From positions 124,001-188,000 of the forward strand of contig NZ_JARWNX010000043.1 in the NCBI RefSeq assembly GCF_029868385.1: DNA of 64,000 bases, in the 5' to 3' direction. Shown one piece after another: positions 8,411-16,238 of this stretch. This stretch comes from Nocardia cyriacigeorgica. GTDB taxonomy: Bacteria > Actinomycetota > Actinomycetes > Mycobacteriales > Mycobacteriaceae. Below the pieces are notes generated by a model. The model was not told the origin of the DNA and searched no databases. It saw only the letters and a program-made list of their open reading frames with translations. The position numbers and the translations under genes were made by a program. Positions within the stretch are counted from its first letter, which is position 1. Each line of letters begins with the position of its first letter.

Positions 8411-9118
8411 TCAGCCGATATAGCGCTGCAACCGCGCCGACAGCCGAGGCGCCAACGGCCCGTCCGCCACGACCCGCTCCTCGACGTAGGCCAGATCCCC
8501 ACCCTCGACGATCCCGTACAGCCGTTTGGCTCCGCCGACGACCACACCGGACTGACTGCGGATCACCACATCGGTGGCCAGCTCCCAGGACGACTGGGTG
8601 AGCGCCTCACCGTAGAACAGCTCGACGATGCCGGAACTGTGCGTCAACAACAGCTCGATGACCTCGTCATCGGCATCGGTGCCGACCCGCCAGAACCCGG
8701 TCTCACGCAGATCGGGGCCGCCGTAACTGCCATCGGATTCGATCACCCAGGAACGCGAATCCCAGGCCAGGAAGTCGCCACCGTCATGGGAGACGATGAT
8801 CTGCTGCCCGAACCGGTAATCTCCGCGCTCGGGATCGTTGCCCTCACCCTCACCGCGCCAGACGCCGACCATCGGCAGCAGCGCGAGCATGGCCGAACTC
8901 AGGTCCGGCCCGAGGCGCAGATTCGCGGTGTCCTCGGGCAGCGGCAGATCCGGCAGCACCGGAATATTGCGGGCGCCGGTCGATTTCGCCCGCTCGACGG
9001 CGTCGGCCACGGCTTGATCACCGCTGCGCCGCTCCGGTCGCTCGGCCGGAGCGTTGCCATTCATGTTCTCACTCGCTCGCTCGGCCGGATCGGAACCTTC
9101 GCTCGCGAGATCGCTCAT
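8411..9118 (-). CDS. Nitrobindin-like (FABP-type) protein
   Basis: 235 residues. The [17 protein letters not shown] block (GxWxGxG) and the following beta-rich sequence define the nitrobindin/DUF1794 barrel, which in true nitrobindins binds heme and isomerises peroxynitrite. At the C-terminus, where active members have a histidine heme ligand, this protein reads [13 protein letters not shown] with Arg at the expected place, so heme binding is doubtful; it fits the ferric-nitrobindin-like class. The first ~75 residues are charged and poorly conserved; a Met at residue 19 is an alternative start. Position matches Rv0813c as I recall. Confidence 0.8.
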   Translation of the reverse strand: MSDLASEGSDPAERASENMNGNAPAERPERRSGDQAVADAVERAKSTGARNIPVLPDLPLPEDTANLRLGPDLSSAMLALLPMVGVWRGEGEGNDPERGDYRFGQQIIVSHDGGDFLAWDSRSWVIESDGSYGGPDLRETGFWRVGTDADDEVIELLLTHSSGIVELFYGEALTQSSWELATDVVIRSQSGVVVGGAKRLYGIVEGGDLAYVEERVVADGPLAPRLSARLQRYIG

Positions 9119-9134
9119 GACACTGAGCCCATGA

Positions 9135-9199
9135 AGTCATGAGCGGCGGCCTGCGTGGTTACGCTGCGCTGCCGCCTCTGGCCGCTGACGCTCATGACT
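9135..9199. repeat. 11-bp inverted repeat between two minus-strand genes
   Basis: AGTCATGAGCG (9135-9145) and CGCTCATGACT (9189-9199) are perfect complements, 43 nt apart. The distal arm overlaps the stop codon of the 31-aa ORF. In the minus-strand transcript it would form a stable stem between that ORF and the nitrobindin-like gene, possibly a processing or attenuation element. Confidence 0.5.
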
Positions 9200-9287
9200 C
9201 GGTGAACAGCCGGTAGAAGACGTACAGGCCGAACCACCCGATGAGGATGGACACGGCCACCAGCAGAATCTCGAAGAAGAGGACCAC
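9192..9287 (-). CDS. 31-aa single-span membrane peptide
   Basis: GTG start; the peptide begins VVLFFEILLVAVSILIGWF and continues GLYVFYRLFTES. It is one transmembrane helix with an acidic-polar C-terminus. I recall a similarly patterned peptide (VLFFEILLV..., ending YRL.T..S) in mycobacteria at the same place, upstream of the Rv0813c-type gene, which supports it as real. It is too short for most gene callers. Only a weak Shine-Dalgarno (CTCCAG) precedes it. It probably shares a transcript with the nitrobindin-like gene. Function unknown. Confidence 0.6.
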   Translation of the reverse strand: MVLFFEILLVAVSILIGWFGLYVFYRLFTES

Positions 9288-9486
9288 ATCTGGAGTCTAG
9301 CTATTACCGCGCGGCGCGAGGCACACGGCCCCGGTGACTCTGCGAACAATCCTGCGGCTCTGCGTACGGGGGTCGTGACGCTGTGAACAGCCTGTGCGCC
9401 TGCGTACGGCAGTGCATTCGCGTACGGCACCGTGACTCGGGCGAACTATCCTCCGGCGACAGCGAAACCGCCCGGCAGATACGTGA

Positions 9487-9526
9487 ACGGCCCCGTGGTC
9501 TCCGTAACAGGAGACCACGGGGCCGT
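9487..9526 (-). terminator. Terminator of the DUF4395-cysA2-sseC operon
   Basis: A perfect 17-bp stem (ACGGCCCCGTGGTCTCC / GGAGACCACGGGGCCGT) with a 6-nt loop, 13 nt after the sseC stop. On the minus strand it is followed by TTCACG, a weak T-tract. The 9288-9486 stretch beyond it holds three GCGTACGG copies (9362, 9402, 9420) and is the presumed promoter region of the 31-aa ORF; nothing else is evident there. Confidence 0.75.
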
Positions 9527-9539
9527 ATCCGCTGCGATA

Positions 9540-9845
9540 TTACTTCGCGACCGCGACGTCCACGCTGTGGATGCCCGCGCCGTCGGGGCGGACCTCGGCC
9601 GAGCCGTTGCCCGCCGAGCTCAGCGCACGCACGGTCCACGCGCCCGGCGCGGCGAAGAACCGGAAGTCACCGGTTCCCGATGCCACGACCTCGGCGGTGA
9701 AATCACCGTTGCCGTCGAGCAGACGCACGAAGGCGCCGCCCACCGGCTGGCCGTCGGTGCCGAGGACACGGCCGGTGATGACCGTTTCCTTCTCCACGTC
9801 GACCCCTGCGGGAATGGCCTGACCCTGGGTAGGTGCTGCACACAT
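9540..9845 (-). CDS. sseC: DUF1416 protein SseC
   Basis: 101 residues, DUF1416. After a short N-terminus, TVITGRVLGTDGQPVGGAFVRLLD reads as a carboxypeptidase-regulatory/transthyretin-like beta sandwich, followed by FRFFAAPGAWTVRALSS. In mycobacteria SseC2 is encoded next to the thiosulfate sulfurtransferase CysA2 and is linked to sulfur metabolism; its biochemical role is not established. Five nt after the cysA2 stop, so co-translated. Confidence 0.88.
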   Translation of the reverse strand: MCAAPTQGQAIPAGVDVEKETVITGRVLGTDGQPVGGAFVRLLDGNGDFTAEVVASGTGDFRFFAAPGAWTVRALSSAGNGSAEVRPDGAGIHSVDVAVAK

Positions 9846-9850
9846 GGTTA

Positions 9851-10684
9851 TTACGCTCCCAACTCGATCGGTGCGCCGACGAGCGAACCGTATTCGGTCC
9901 AGCTGCCGTCGTAGTTCTTGACGTTCTGGTGGCCGAGCAGCTCCTGGAGCACGAACCAGGTGTGCGAGGAACGCTCACCGATGCGGCAGTAGGCGATGGT
10001 GTCCTTGGAGCCGTCGAGACCGGCCTCGGCGTAGATCGCGGTCAGTTCGTCGTCGGACTTGAAGGTGCCGTCCTCGTTCGCGGCCTTGCTCCACGGCACG
10101 TTGATGGCGCCGGGGATGTGGCCGGGACGCTGGCTCTGCTCCTGCGGCAGGTGCGCGGGAGCCAGGATCTTGCCGGAGAACTCGTCGGGGGACCGCACGT
10201 CGACCAGGTTCTTGGCGCCGATGGCCGCGATGACCTCGTCACGGAACGCGCGGATCGACACGTCGGGGGCCGAGGCCTTGTACTGGGTGGCCGGGCGGCT
10301 GACCGCCTCGGTGGACAGCGGACGGCCGTCGAGCTCCCACTTCTTACGACCACCGTCGAGCAGCTTGACGTTGTTGTGGCCGTACAGCTTGAAGTACCAG
10401 TAGGCGTAGGCGGCGAACCAGTTGTTGTTGCCGCCGTAGAGCACGACTTCGTCGTCGTTGGCGATACCGCGCGCCGAGAGCAGATCGGAGAACTGCTCCT
10501 GGTTCACGAAATCACGACGAACCTGATCCTGCAGGTCCTTCTTCCAATCGAGCCGGACGGCACCCTCGATGTGGCCGCCGTCGTAGGCGGAGGTGTCCTC
10601 GTCGACCTCGACGAAGACGACGCCGGGGGTCTTGAGGTTCTCTTCGGCCCAGTCAACGGAGACCAGGACATCGGAGCGGGCCAT
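9851..10684 (-). CDS. cysA2: Thiosulfate sulfurtransferase (rhodanese)
   Basis: 277 residues with two rhodanese domains. The N-terminal inactive domain has VFVEVDEDTSAYDGGHIEGAVRLDWKKDLQD-type sequence; the C-terminal one carries the catalytic cysteine in AYCRIGERSSHTWFVLQE, with YDGSWTEYGS after it as usual for SseA/CysA2. It transfers sulfane sulfur from thiosulfate to an acceptor such as cyanide or a thioredoxin. Second structural gene of the cysteine-leader operon. Strong match to Rv0815c/Rv3117 as I recall them. Confidence 0.93.
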   Translation of the reverse strand: MARSDVLVSVDWAEENLKTPGVVFVEVDEDTSAYDGGHIEGAVRLDWKKDLQDQVRRDFVNQEQFSDLLSARGIANDDEVVLYGGNNNWFAAYAYWYFKLYGHNNVKLLDGGRKKWELDGRPLSTEAVSRPATQYKASAPDVSIRAFRDEVIAAIGAKNLVDVRSPDEFSGKILAPAHLPQEQSQRPGHIPGAINVPWSKAANEDGTFKSDDELTAIYAEAGLDGSKDTIAYCRIGERSSHTWFVLQELLGHQNVKNYDGSWTEYGSLVGAPIELGA

Positions 10685-10713
10685 AGTGTTCCTTTCGGTG
10701 GTGACTTGCAGGG

Positions 10714-11280
10714 TCAGTTCGGTGCCGGGCTCGGGGCCCGGCGCAGACGAGCTACCAGCGGATAGATCCGGCAGCCCAAGCAGATCCCGAACGCCGCGTT
10801 CAGGAACGCCGCGAACAGGGCGAAGCCGGCGAAGATCGCGCCGACGACGGGGGCGCCGAGCACGAAGCCCAGCAGGCTCACGGCCGCGAAGGCCAGGCCG
10901 AGTAGTTGGGCGAACCGCAGCGGCGCTTCGGGTTCGGTCCCGGCGGGAGCGACGGGCCCGGAGGAGGCAGCTTGCGTAACCACGGAGGGACCCGCGAGCG
11001 CCGTATCGGATGCAGTGGCCGGGCCGGTGCGCGGGGCGATGAGGTTCGCGTAGATGCGGCCGTACGGGTGCCGTTTCGGTCCGTTGGCGGCGCCGAGCCC
11101 GAAGACGACCGCCTGTACCGCGATGAGCACCGCGGCGATCACGGGGGAGAAGGCGGCGGCGACCAGGACCGTGACCAGGACGGCGGTGGTGACCCAGGCG
11201 ACGAAACGCGGTCCGCGCACGTCGACGTGCCCGGCCGGGATCGACCTGGTTCCGGAAGTTTCAATGGAATCGGTGGACAT
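10714..11280 (-). CDS. DUF4395 membrane protein
   Basis: 188 residues with paired hydrophobic helices near residues 25-60 and 120-170. The C-terminal NAAFGICLGCRIYPLVARLRR motif with the C-x-x-C pair is the DUF4395 signature. First structural gene behind the polycysteine leader. The start at 11280 (MSTDSIETSG) has GGAG about 10 nt upstream; a longer frame to 11328 lacks a site and overlaps the predicted attenuator. DUF4395 proteins co-occur with rhodaneses and may move or sense sulfur species; that role is inference. Confidence 0.82.
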   Translation of the reverse strand: MSTDSIETSGTRSIPAGHVDVRGPRFVAWVTTAVLVTVLVAAAFSPVIAAVLIAVQAVVFGLGAANGPKRHPYGRIYANLIAPRTGPATASDTALAGPSVVTQAASSGPVAPAGTEPEAPLRFAQLLGLAFAAVSLLGFVLGAPVVGAIFAGFALFAAFLNAAFGICLGCRIYPLVARLRRAPSPAPN

Positions 11281-11310
11281 CGGAGGTACTCCTGCGCTCG
11301 ATGTGCTGTT

Positions 11311-11365
11311 CGGCGGGAAATTTGCCAATTCGCCGGGGGATCGAAGGGATCTCTCGCGCGGCGAA
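11311..11365 (-). promoter_or_regulatory. Putative attenuator with mutually exclusive stems
   Basis: In the leader RNA, segment A (TTCGCCG, complement of 11359-11365) and segment C (CCGCCG, complement of 11311-11316) can each pair with the same segment B (CGGCGAA, complement of 11329-11335). The B:C hairpin sits just upstream of the DUF4395 Shine-Dalgarno. Such switching is what a ribosome stalled on the upstream Cys codons would influence. Confidence 0.45.
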
Positions 11366-11403
11366 CGCTGGTCGGCGTCAGGAAATCTGAGCGGGCCGAC
11401 CGA

Positions 11404-11469
11404 TCAGCGGCACAGGCAGCAACAACCACCGAGCCGACACAGATCAACTGTGCGGCGTCGGGTGAGCAT
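11404..11469 (-). CDS. Polycysteine leader peptide of the DUF4395-cysA2-sseC operon
   Basis: 21 codons from ATG: MLTRRRTVDLCRLGG followed by CCCLCR and TGA. Five of the last eleven residues are cysteine, including three in a row. Polycysteine short ORFs in front of the same operon are described in M. smegmatis as cysteine-responsive attenuators: plentiful Cys-tRNA lets ribosomes read through, scarcity stalls them and changes downstream folding. No Shine-Dalgarno is obvious; a -10 (TAAACT) lies about 28 nt upstream, so the mRNA probably has a short 5' leader rather than being leaderless. Confidence 0.8.
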   Translation of the reverse strand: MLTRRRTVDLCRLGGCCCLCR

Positions 11470-11497
11470 CAGCTCGCGGTGGGATTGCACGGAAGGC

Positions 11498-11525
11498 AGT
11501 TTACCCAATTCCCGGGGAGAATTGG
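11498..11525 (-). promoter_or_regulatory. Promoter and inverted repeat of the polycysteine operon
   Basis: On the minus strand TAAACT (complement of 11498-11503) is a good -10. Directly upstream, CCAATTC (11505-11511) and GAATTGG (11519-11525) form a perfect 7-bp inverted repeat with a 7-bp spacer covering the -10/-35 interval. No clear -35 hexamer is present, consistent with a regulated promoter. The regulator is unknown. Confidence 0.5.
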
Positions 11526-11571
11526 ACCCCGGGTTGATCGAGAACATGTCAGGCCAGGTAGACGGCCGGTT

Positions 11572-12006
11572 TCAGACGGTCAGCGGGGTGAGCGCACTGC
11601 GCAGATCGCCGACCTGGGGGACGCCGGAGATGCGGAAGCGCTCGCGGCCCTCGGCGTCGAAGACGAACGTGGTCGGCAACGACATCACATTGAGCGCCTT
11701 GGCCAGGGTGGGGTCGGCGTCGATATCGACCTCGATATCGCGCGGCGGCTGCGGTGAATCGGCCAAATCCTCGGTGACACCGGCGACTACGCGGCGCACG
11801 GCACTGCACGGGCCACACCATTCGGCCGAGAAATGCAGTACGGCGGGACCCGACCCGGTGACGCCAGCGGCGGCGAGCAGTTCGGCCCGCTCATCGTTGC
11901 CGCTGTCGAGGGTGGCCGGGCGGACGGTGCCCTCCCGGCCGCGCAGATACAGCCCGATGGCGATACCGGCCAGCAGCATCACCACCAGAATTGTGATTTC
12001 GATCAT
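11572..12006 (-). CDS. Membrane-anchored thioredoxin-like protein
   Basis: 144 residues. An N-terminal helix (IEITILVVMLLAGIAIGLYL) anchors a thioredoxin domain whose active site is FSAEWCGPCSAVRR; VMSLPTTFVFD supplies the cis-proline loop (LPT). Expected to face the cell-wall side or membrane surface as a disulfide oxidoreductase. Its ATG overlaps the lmeA stop (ATGA), so it is translationally coupled. Matches the Rv0816c position. Confidence 0.88.
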   Translation of the reverse strand: MIEITILVVMLLAGIAIGLYLRGREGTVRPATLDSGNDERAELLAAAGVTGSGPAVLHFSAEWCGPCSAVRRVVAGVTEDLADSPQPPRDIEVDIDADPTLAKALNVMSLPTTFVFDAEGRERFRISGVPQVGDLRSALTPLTV

Positions 12007-12806
12007 TGTCGCCGCAATCTGTCGAGGTCGATCGTCACGTTCTCACCCCTGCCCTCGACGACGATCTGGCCGCCGAGCGCGAACACCTCGGTGGGCCGGA
12101 TGCCGAACGGAAGTTCCTTCGTATCGATGGTACGGGTGAATCGGGCCAGTACGGCCGGAGCGTCGGCCTCGGGGACGACGACGCTGGAGGTGTCGTCGGG
12201 ACCACGGTAGAAACCGGTGGCGATGACCCGGATCTGGTCGCCGTCCAGCAGCAGATCGGCCTGCACGCTCACCCGCTCACCGGCGATCTTCGCGCCGAAC
12301 TGACCGGTCGGCGCCTTGGGCAGGGTTCCGGTGAGCACGAGGGCGCCCGCGGTGGTCATCCCGGTGCCGCCCGATCCGCCGGTGCCGTCGGATTTGTCCG
12401 CCGGACGCGAATGAACTTGCAGGTCGGGGATGCCGAACAGTCTGCCGAGTTCCACCGGTTCCACCCGCATGCGCACATCGACCCGGTCCACCGGCACACT
12501 GCGGACCTGGCCGTCGACCAGATCGCCGAGCGGCAGCCGCATACCGGTGAGGGTCGCCTCGACGGCGATCTCACCCGGGATGTCCGGCCGCATACTGCGT
12601 GCGGTGATCGCGATGTTGTCGTAGCGGCCGTCGAACGCCTGCCGCAGGAACGGGAAACCGTGGAAGGTCACCTCCGGATCGGCGCTCAGATCGGCGCCTT
12701 CACGCAGGGACCGGGAGACGCGGTACTCCGAATACGCGGCGGCGCCGAAATCGATGACCACCGCCAGTCCCGCGAGACACAGCAGCCCGATAATCAGCTT
12801 GCGCAT
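12003..12806 (-). CDS. lmeA: LmeA-like DUF2993 protein
   Basis: 267 residues. An N-terminal signal/anchor (MRKLIIGLLCLAGLAVVID) is followed by a DUF2993 domain with FHGFPFLRQAFDGRYDNI, the usual family hallmark. In mycobacteria LmeA (Rv0817c) is a periplasmic, phosphoinositide-binding protein required for lipomannan mannan elongation. The start is placed at 12806 because it begins the signal sequence; a 9-residue longer frame exists to 12833. Divergent from glnR; shares a transcript with the thioredoxin gene. Confidence 0.85.
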   Translation of the reverse strand: MRKLIIGLLCLAGLAVVIDFGAAAYSEYRVSRSLREGADLSADPEVTFHGFPFLRQAFDGRYDNIAITARSMRPDIPGEIAVEATLTGMRLPLGDLVDGQVRSVPVDRVDVRMRVEPVELGRLFGIPDLQVHSRPADKSDGTGGSGGTGMTTAGALVLTGTLPKAPTGQFGAKIAGERVSVQADLLLDGDQIRVIATGFYRGPDDTSSVVVPEADAPAVLARFTRTIDTKELPFGIRPTEVFALGGQIVVEGRGENVTIDLDRLRRQ

Positions 12807-12954
12807 GTGATGAACAGTAACCGGGCCGCTCACCCGGATGGCAAGCTCATCCGGTCATACGCGCTAATCTTGCATCCGATCACCTGTGACCAGCGACGTG
12901 GCACGCGGCGACGATGCCGGGCTTTCGCGTGGCTACGAAATGGGAGGAGTGCTT

Positions 12955-13719
12955 GTGGAGCTGCTCCTGCTCACATCCGACCCCAACCCGGAGTCGGTGC
13001 TGCCCTCGCTCGCGCTGCTCGCACATACCGTGCGACCCGCGCCGACGGAGGTGGCCTCACTGCTCGAGGCCGGTACCGCGGATGTCGCCCTGGTGGACGC
13101 GCGCACCGATCTCGCTGCCGCGCGCGGGCTGTGCCGACTGCTCGGCAGCACCGGATCATCGGTGCCGGTGGTGGCCGTGCTCACCGAGGGCGGCCTGGTC
13201 GCCGTGAATGCCGACTGGGGATTGGACGACATCCTGCTGCCGGGTACCGGCCCGGCCGAACTGGACGCGCGCCTGCGGCTGCTGGTCGGCCGCAACGGTG
13301 GCGTCGCCAGCCCGGAGAGTACCGGCAAGATCACCCTCGGCGAGCTGGTGATCGATGAGGGGACCTATACGGCCCGGTTGCGTGGCCGTCCGCTCGATCT
13401 CACCTATAAAGAATTCGAGCTGCTGAAGTACCTCGCGCAGCATGCCGGTCGGGTGTTCACCCGAGCCCAGCTGCTGCAAGAGGTGTGGGGTTACGACTTC
13501 TTCGGCGGCACGAGGACCGTCGACGTGCATGTGCGACGGTTGCGCGCCAAGCTCGGCAGCGAATACGAATCGCTGATCGGCACCGTCCGCAATGTGGGTT
13601 ACAAGGCGGTGCGCCCGGCGCGTTCGAACGCCAAGGGGGAGCCGCCGAACCTCCCCGAGGAGGAACCCGATGGTTCCGACGACACTCCGCTCACGCCGAT
13701 CAACGGCACCGCTAAATAG
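12955..13719 (+). CDS. glnR: OmpR-family nitrogen regulator GlnR
   Basis: 254 residues. The atypical receiver domain ([19 protein letters not shown] start, [17 protein letters not shown] middle) precedes a winged-helix DNA-binding domain with [20 protein letters not shown] and [15 protein letters not shown]. This is an orphan regulator of ammonium assimilation and nitrate/nitrite genes in actinobacteria, working without a cognate kinase. The GTG start has GGGAGGA 6 nt upstream. Upstream TAATCT at about 12864 may be its -10. Followed by mshD, as in Rv0818-Rv0819. Confidence 0.9.
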   Translation: MELLLLTSDPNPESVLPSLALLAHTVRPAPTEVASLLEAGTADVALVDARTDLAAARGLCRLLGSTGSSVPVVAVLTEGGLVAVNADWGLDDILLPGTGPAELDARLRLLVGRNGGVASPESTGKITLGELVIDEGTYTARLRGRPLDLTYKEFELLKYLAQHAGRVFTRAQLLQEVWGYDFFGGTRTVDVHVRRLRAKLGSEYESLIGTVRNVGYKAVRPARSNAKGEPPNLPEEEPDGSDDTPLTPINGTAK

Positions 13720-13819
13720 CGGCACGTTAGATAACGGCCCGCTCACCAGCGGTGGGAAATGTCCGTTTTGCCACTAAATTGACAGGCAGCACGGCACGGA
13801 TTTCCGACGACAGAGTTGG

Positions 13820-14755
13820 ATGGGTGGTATGCGAATGAGCGACATGACGATGCGCTGGAGCGATCGACTCGACACCGAGGCCGCCGAACAGGTGCGCACG
13901 ACGCTGGACCGCGCCGCCGAGGCCGACGGGGTGGCTGCCGTCTCCGAACAGGCCGTGCTGTCGCTACGCGAGCCCGCCGCGGCCCGCCATCTGCTGGGGC
14001 TGCGCGAGGGCGCGGTGATCGGTTACGCGAATCTCGCGCCCGCGCGGGGCGAGCATCCGGCGATGGCGGAGGTCGTGGTCGATCCCGCGGTGCGCGGCAA
14101 CGGCTACGGCGCCGCCCTCGTGGCCGAAGCGCTCGCCGCGGGCGGTGCCGGGACGCGGGTGTGGGCCCACGGAAACCTGCCCGCCGCGCGTGCGGTGTCG
14201 GCGCGGCTCGGGCTGAGCATCGCGCGGGAACTCTGGCAGATGCGCCGCGATCTGGCTACCGAGGAGCTACCCGAACTGGCGGTGCCCGACGGGATCGTGC
14301 TGCGCACCTACGCCGGTCCGCACGACGACGCCGAGATATTGCGGGTCAACAATGCCGCCTTCGCCTGGCATCCCGAGCAGGGCGGCTGGACCGAACGCGA
14401 TATCGCGGTACGGCGCGACGAGTCATGGTTCGACCCGAAGGGACTGTTCCTCGCGGTCGACGCCGCCGATCCAGGGCGGCTGCTGGGATTTCACTGGACC
14501 AAGGTGCACGCCGAACTCGATCCGCCGCTGGGTGAGGTGTATGTGGTCGGGATCGATCCGGCGGCCCAGGGGCGCGGTCTCGGCAGACTGCTCACCCTGG
14601 CGGGACTGCACTACCTACGCGACCGCGGGTTGAGTGCGGTGCTGCTGTACACCGAGGCCGACAACGAATCGGCGGTGCGCACCTACACCCGGCTCGGCTT
14701 CGCGGTCGCCCATGTGGACGCCGCCTACAGCGCCGCCGGGAGCGTCGGTCGATAA
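13820..14755 (+). CDS. mshD: Mycothiol synthase
   Basis: 311 residues, two tandem GNAT domains. The N-terminal half includes VVVDPAVRGNGYGAALV, and the active C-terminal half has VVGIDPAAQGRGLGRLLTLAGLHYL with NESAVRTYTRLGF. MshD acetylates the cysteinyl amine of Cys-GlcN-inositol, the last step of mycothiol synthesis, so it marks an actinobacterium. An in-frame Met at 13835 is an alternative start. A TTGACA at 13779-13784 may be its -35. Confidence 0.93.
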   Translation: MGGMRMSDMTMRWSDRLDTEAAEQVRTTLDRAAEADGVAAVSEQAVLSLREPAAARHLLGLREGAVIGYANLAPARGEHPAMAEVVVDPAVRGNGYGAALVAEALAAGGAGTRVWAHGNLPAARAVSARLGLSIARELWQMRRDLATEELPELAVPDGIVLRTYAGPHDDAEILRVNNAAFAWHPEQGGWTERDIAVRRDESWFDPKGLFLAVDAADPGRLLGFHWTKVHAELDPPLGEVYVVGIDPAAQGRGLGRLLTLAGLHYLRDRGLSAVLLYTEADNESAVRTYTRLGFAVAHVDAAYSAAGSVGR

Positions 14756-14869
14756 TCGGGCGAACCGGACACCGGCGCCTCACCCAACTGAACGGTAATC
14801 AGACGATTCGGGGAGTTCGAGTAAATGTGGGGCAAATGTCACAGCGGTAGGCGCGGATATCGTCAGGCT

Positions 14870-14891
14870 GTTCACCTTCCGTTCACCCAGC
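14870..14891 (+). promoter_or_regulatory. PHO box of pstS
   Basis: Two adjacent 11-nt direct repeats, GTTCACCTTCC and GTTCACCCAGC, match the actinobacterial PhoP-box unit (GTTCACC core). A -10-like TACGTT lies at 14919-14924. This predicts PhoR-PhoP (or SenX3-RegX3) activation of pst under phosphate limitation. The rest of the 282-bp mshD-pstS gap shows nothing else I can support. Confidence 0.7.
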
Positions 14892-15037
14892 CTGGTCCAA
14901 CTGTCCACCGGGCGAAACTACGTTACCTGTGGGCAGCACGCGCTGCCTGGTGCGCAAGTTCCCCGCGAACCGCACCACATCACCCGCCCGGACCGGTGAG
15001 GGGCCGGGCGAGTAGCTACGCCACATGCGGAGGAATT

Positions 15038-16147
15038 GTGAAGTTCAAGCGCAGCAGCGCACTCGTCGGTGTGCTGGCCGCCGGTGCCATGACGCTCGCC
15101 GGTTGCGGCAGCGATGACAACACCTCGGCCACCGGCACCGCGGCGAACACCAACGTCGCCTGCGGTGGCAAGGAAGCGCTGAAGGCCAGCGGGGCGTCCT
15201 CGCAGAAGAACGCCATGGAGCGCTTCACCACGGCCTATGAGGCCAACTGCGAAGGACAGACCCTCAACTACACCTCGAGTGGCTCCGGTGCCGGTGTCAG
15301 CGAGTTCATCGGCGGCCAGACCGATTTCGGCGGCTCCGACTCGCCGCTGAGCGCGAAGAAGGACGAGCCCGCCAAGGCCGAGCAGCGCTGCGCCTCGCCC
15401 GCGTGGAACCTGCCGACCGTCTTCGGCCCCATCGCCATCACCTACAACGTCGACGGCGTCACCGACCTCGTGCTCGACGGCCCGACCGCCGCCAAGATCT
15501 TCAACGGCACCGTCAAGACCTGGGACGCCCCCGAGATCAAGGCGCTGAACCCGAACGCCGCGCTGCCCGCCCAGCCCATCGCGGTGATCTTCCGCAGCGA
15601 TGAGTCCGGCACCACCGACAACTTCCAGCTCTACCTCGACGCCGCCTCCGACGGCGCCTGGGGCAAGGGCGCCGGCAAGGTCTTCGCCGGTGGTGTCGGC
15701 GAGGGCGCCAAGGGCAACGAGGGCACCTCGGCCGCGGTGGGCAACACCAAGAACTCCATCACCTACAACGAATGGGCCTTCGCCAAGGCGCAGAACCTGT
15801 CGATCGCCCAGATCATCACCTCGGCGGGCCCCGAGCCGGTGACCCTGTCGGTGGAATCGGCCGGTAAGGCGATCGACGGTGTGAAGATCAAGGGCGAAGG
15901 CAACGACCTGGCTCTCGACACCTCCTCGTTCTACAAGCCGACCCAGGCCGGGGCCTACCCGATCGTGATGGCGACCTACGAGATCGTGTGCTCCAAGTAC
16001 CCGAACGCCGATACGGCCACCGCCGTCAAGGCGTTCCTCACGTCGGCCGTCACCAACGGCCAGGAAGGTCTGGCCGACAATGGCTACATCCCGATCCCGG
16101 ACCAGTTCAAGACTCGGCTGACCGCCGCGATCAACGCCATCTCCTGA
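15038..16147 (+). CDS. pstS: Phosphate-binding lipoprotein PstS
   Basis: 369 residues. The GTG start has GGAGG five bases upstream, and the signal peptide ends in the lipobox LAGC with Cys at 23. [25 protein letters not shown] and [10 protein letters not shown] blocks, and phosphate-contact segments such as [12 protein letters not shown], are typical of PstS. It captures phosphate outside the membrane for PstCAB. The frame is open far upstream, but only this start gives a proper signal peptide. An adjacent hairpin separates it from pstC. Confidence 0.95.
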   Translation: MKFKRSSALVGVLAAGAMTLAGCGSDDNTSATGTAANTNVACGGKEALKASGASSQKNAMERFTTAYEANCEGQTLNYTSSGSGAGVSEFIGGQTDFGGSDSPLSAKKDEPAKAEQRCASPAWNLPTVFGPIAITYNVDGVTDLVLDGPTAAKIFNGTVKTWDAPEIKALNPNAALPAQPIAVIFRSDESGTTDNFQLYLDAASDGAWGKGAGKVFAGGVGEGAKGNEGTSAAVGNTKNSITYNEWAFAKAQNLSIAQIITSAGPEPVTLSVESAGKAIDGVKIKGEGNDLALDTSSFYKPTQAGAYPIVMATYEIVCSKYPNADTATAVKAFLTSAVTNGQEGLADNGYIPIPDQFKTRLTAAINAIS

Positions 16148-16188
16148 TCGTCTGCCAGCCATGACCGTGCACCCTGAGGTGGCCCCCG

Positions 16189-16214
16189 CCGGTTCGTCGA
16201 AGACGACGAACCGG
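16189..16214 (+). promoter_or_regulatory. Intercistronic hairpin between pstS and pstC
   Basis: CCGGTTCGTCG-AAGA-CGACGAACCGG is a perfect 11-bp stem with a 4-nt loop, extendable with CCG/GGCGG outside. No T-run follows. It probably lets pstS mRNA accumulate above pstCAB by partial termination or by blocking 3' exonucleases. Confidence 0.6.
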
Positions 16215-16238
16215 CAGGCGGCTGGAGAAACTGCGCCT

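Noticed and set aside
16161..16238. Extended pstC start at ATG 16161
   Set aside because: No Shine-Dalgarno and a stable intercistronic hairpin would be coding; ATG 16239 has GGAGAAA.
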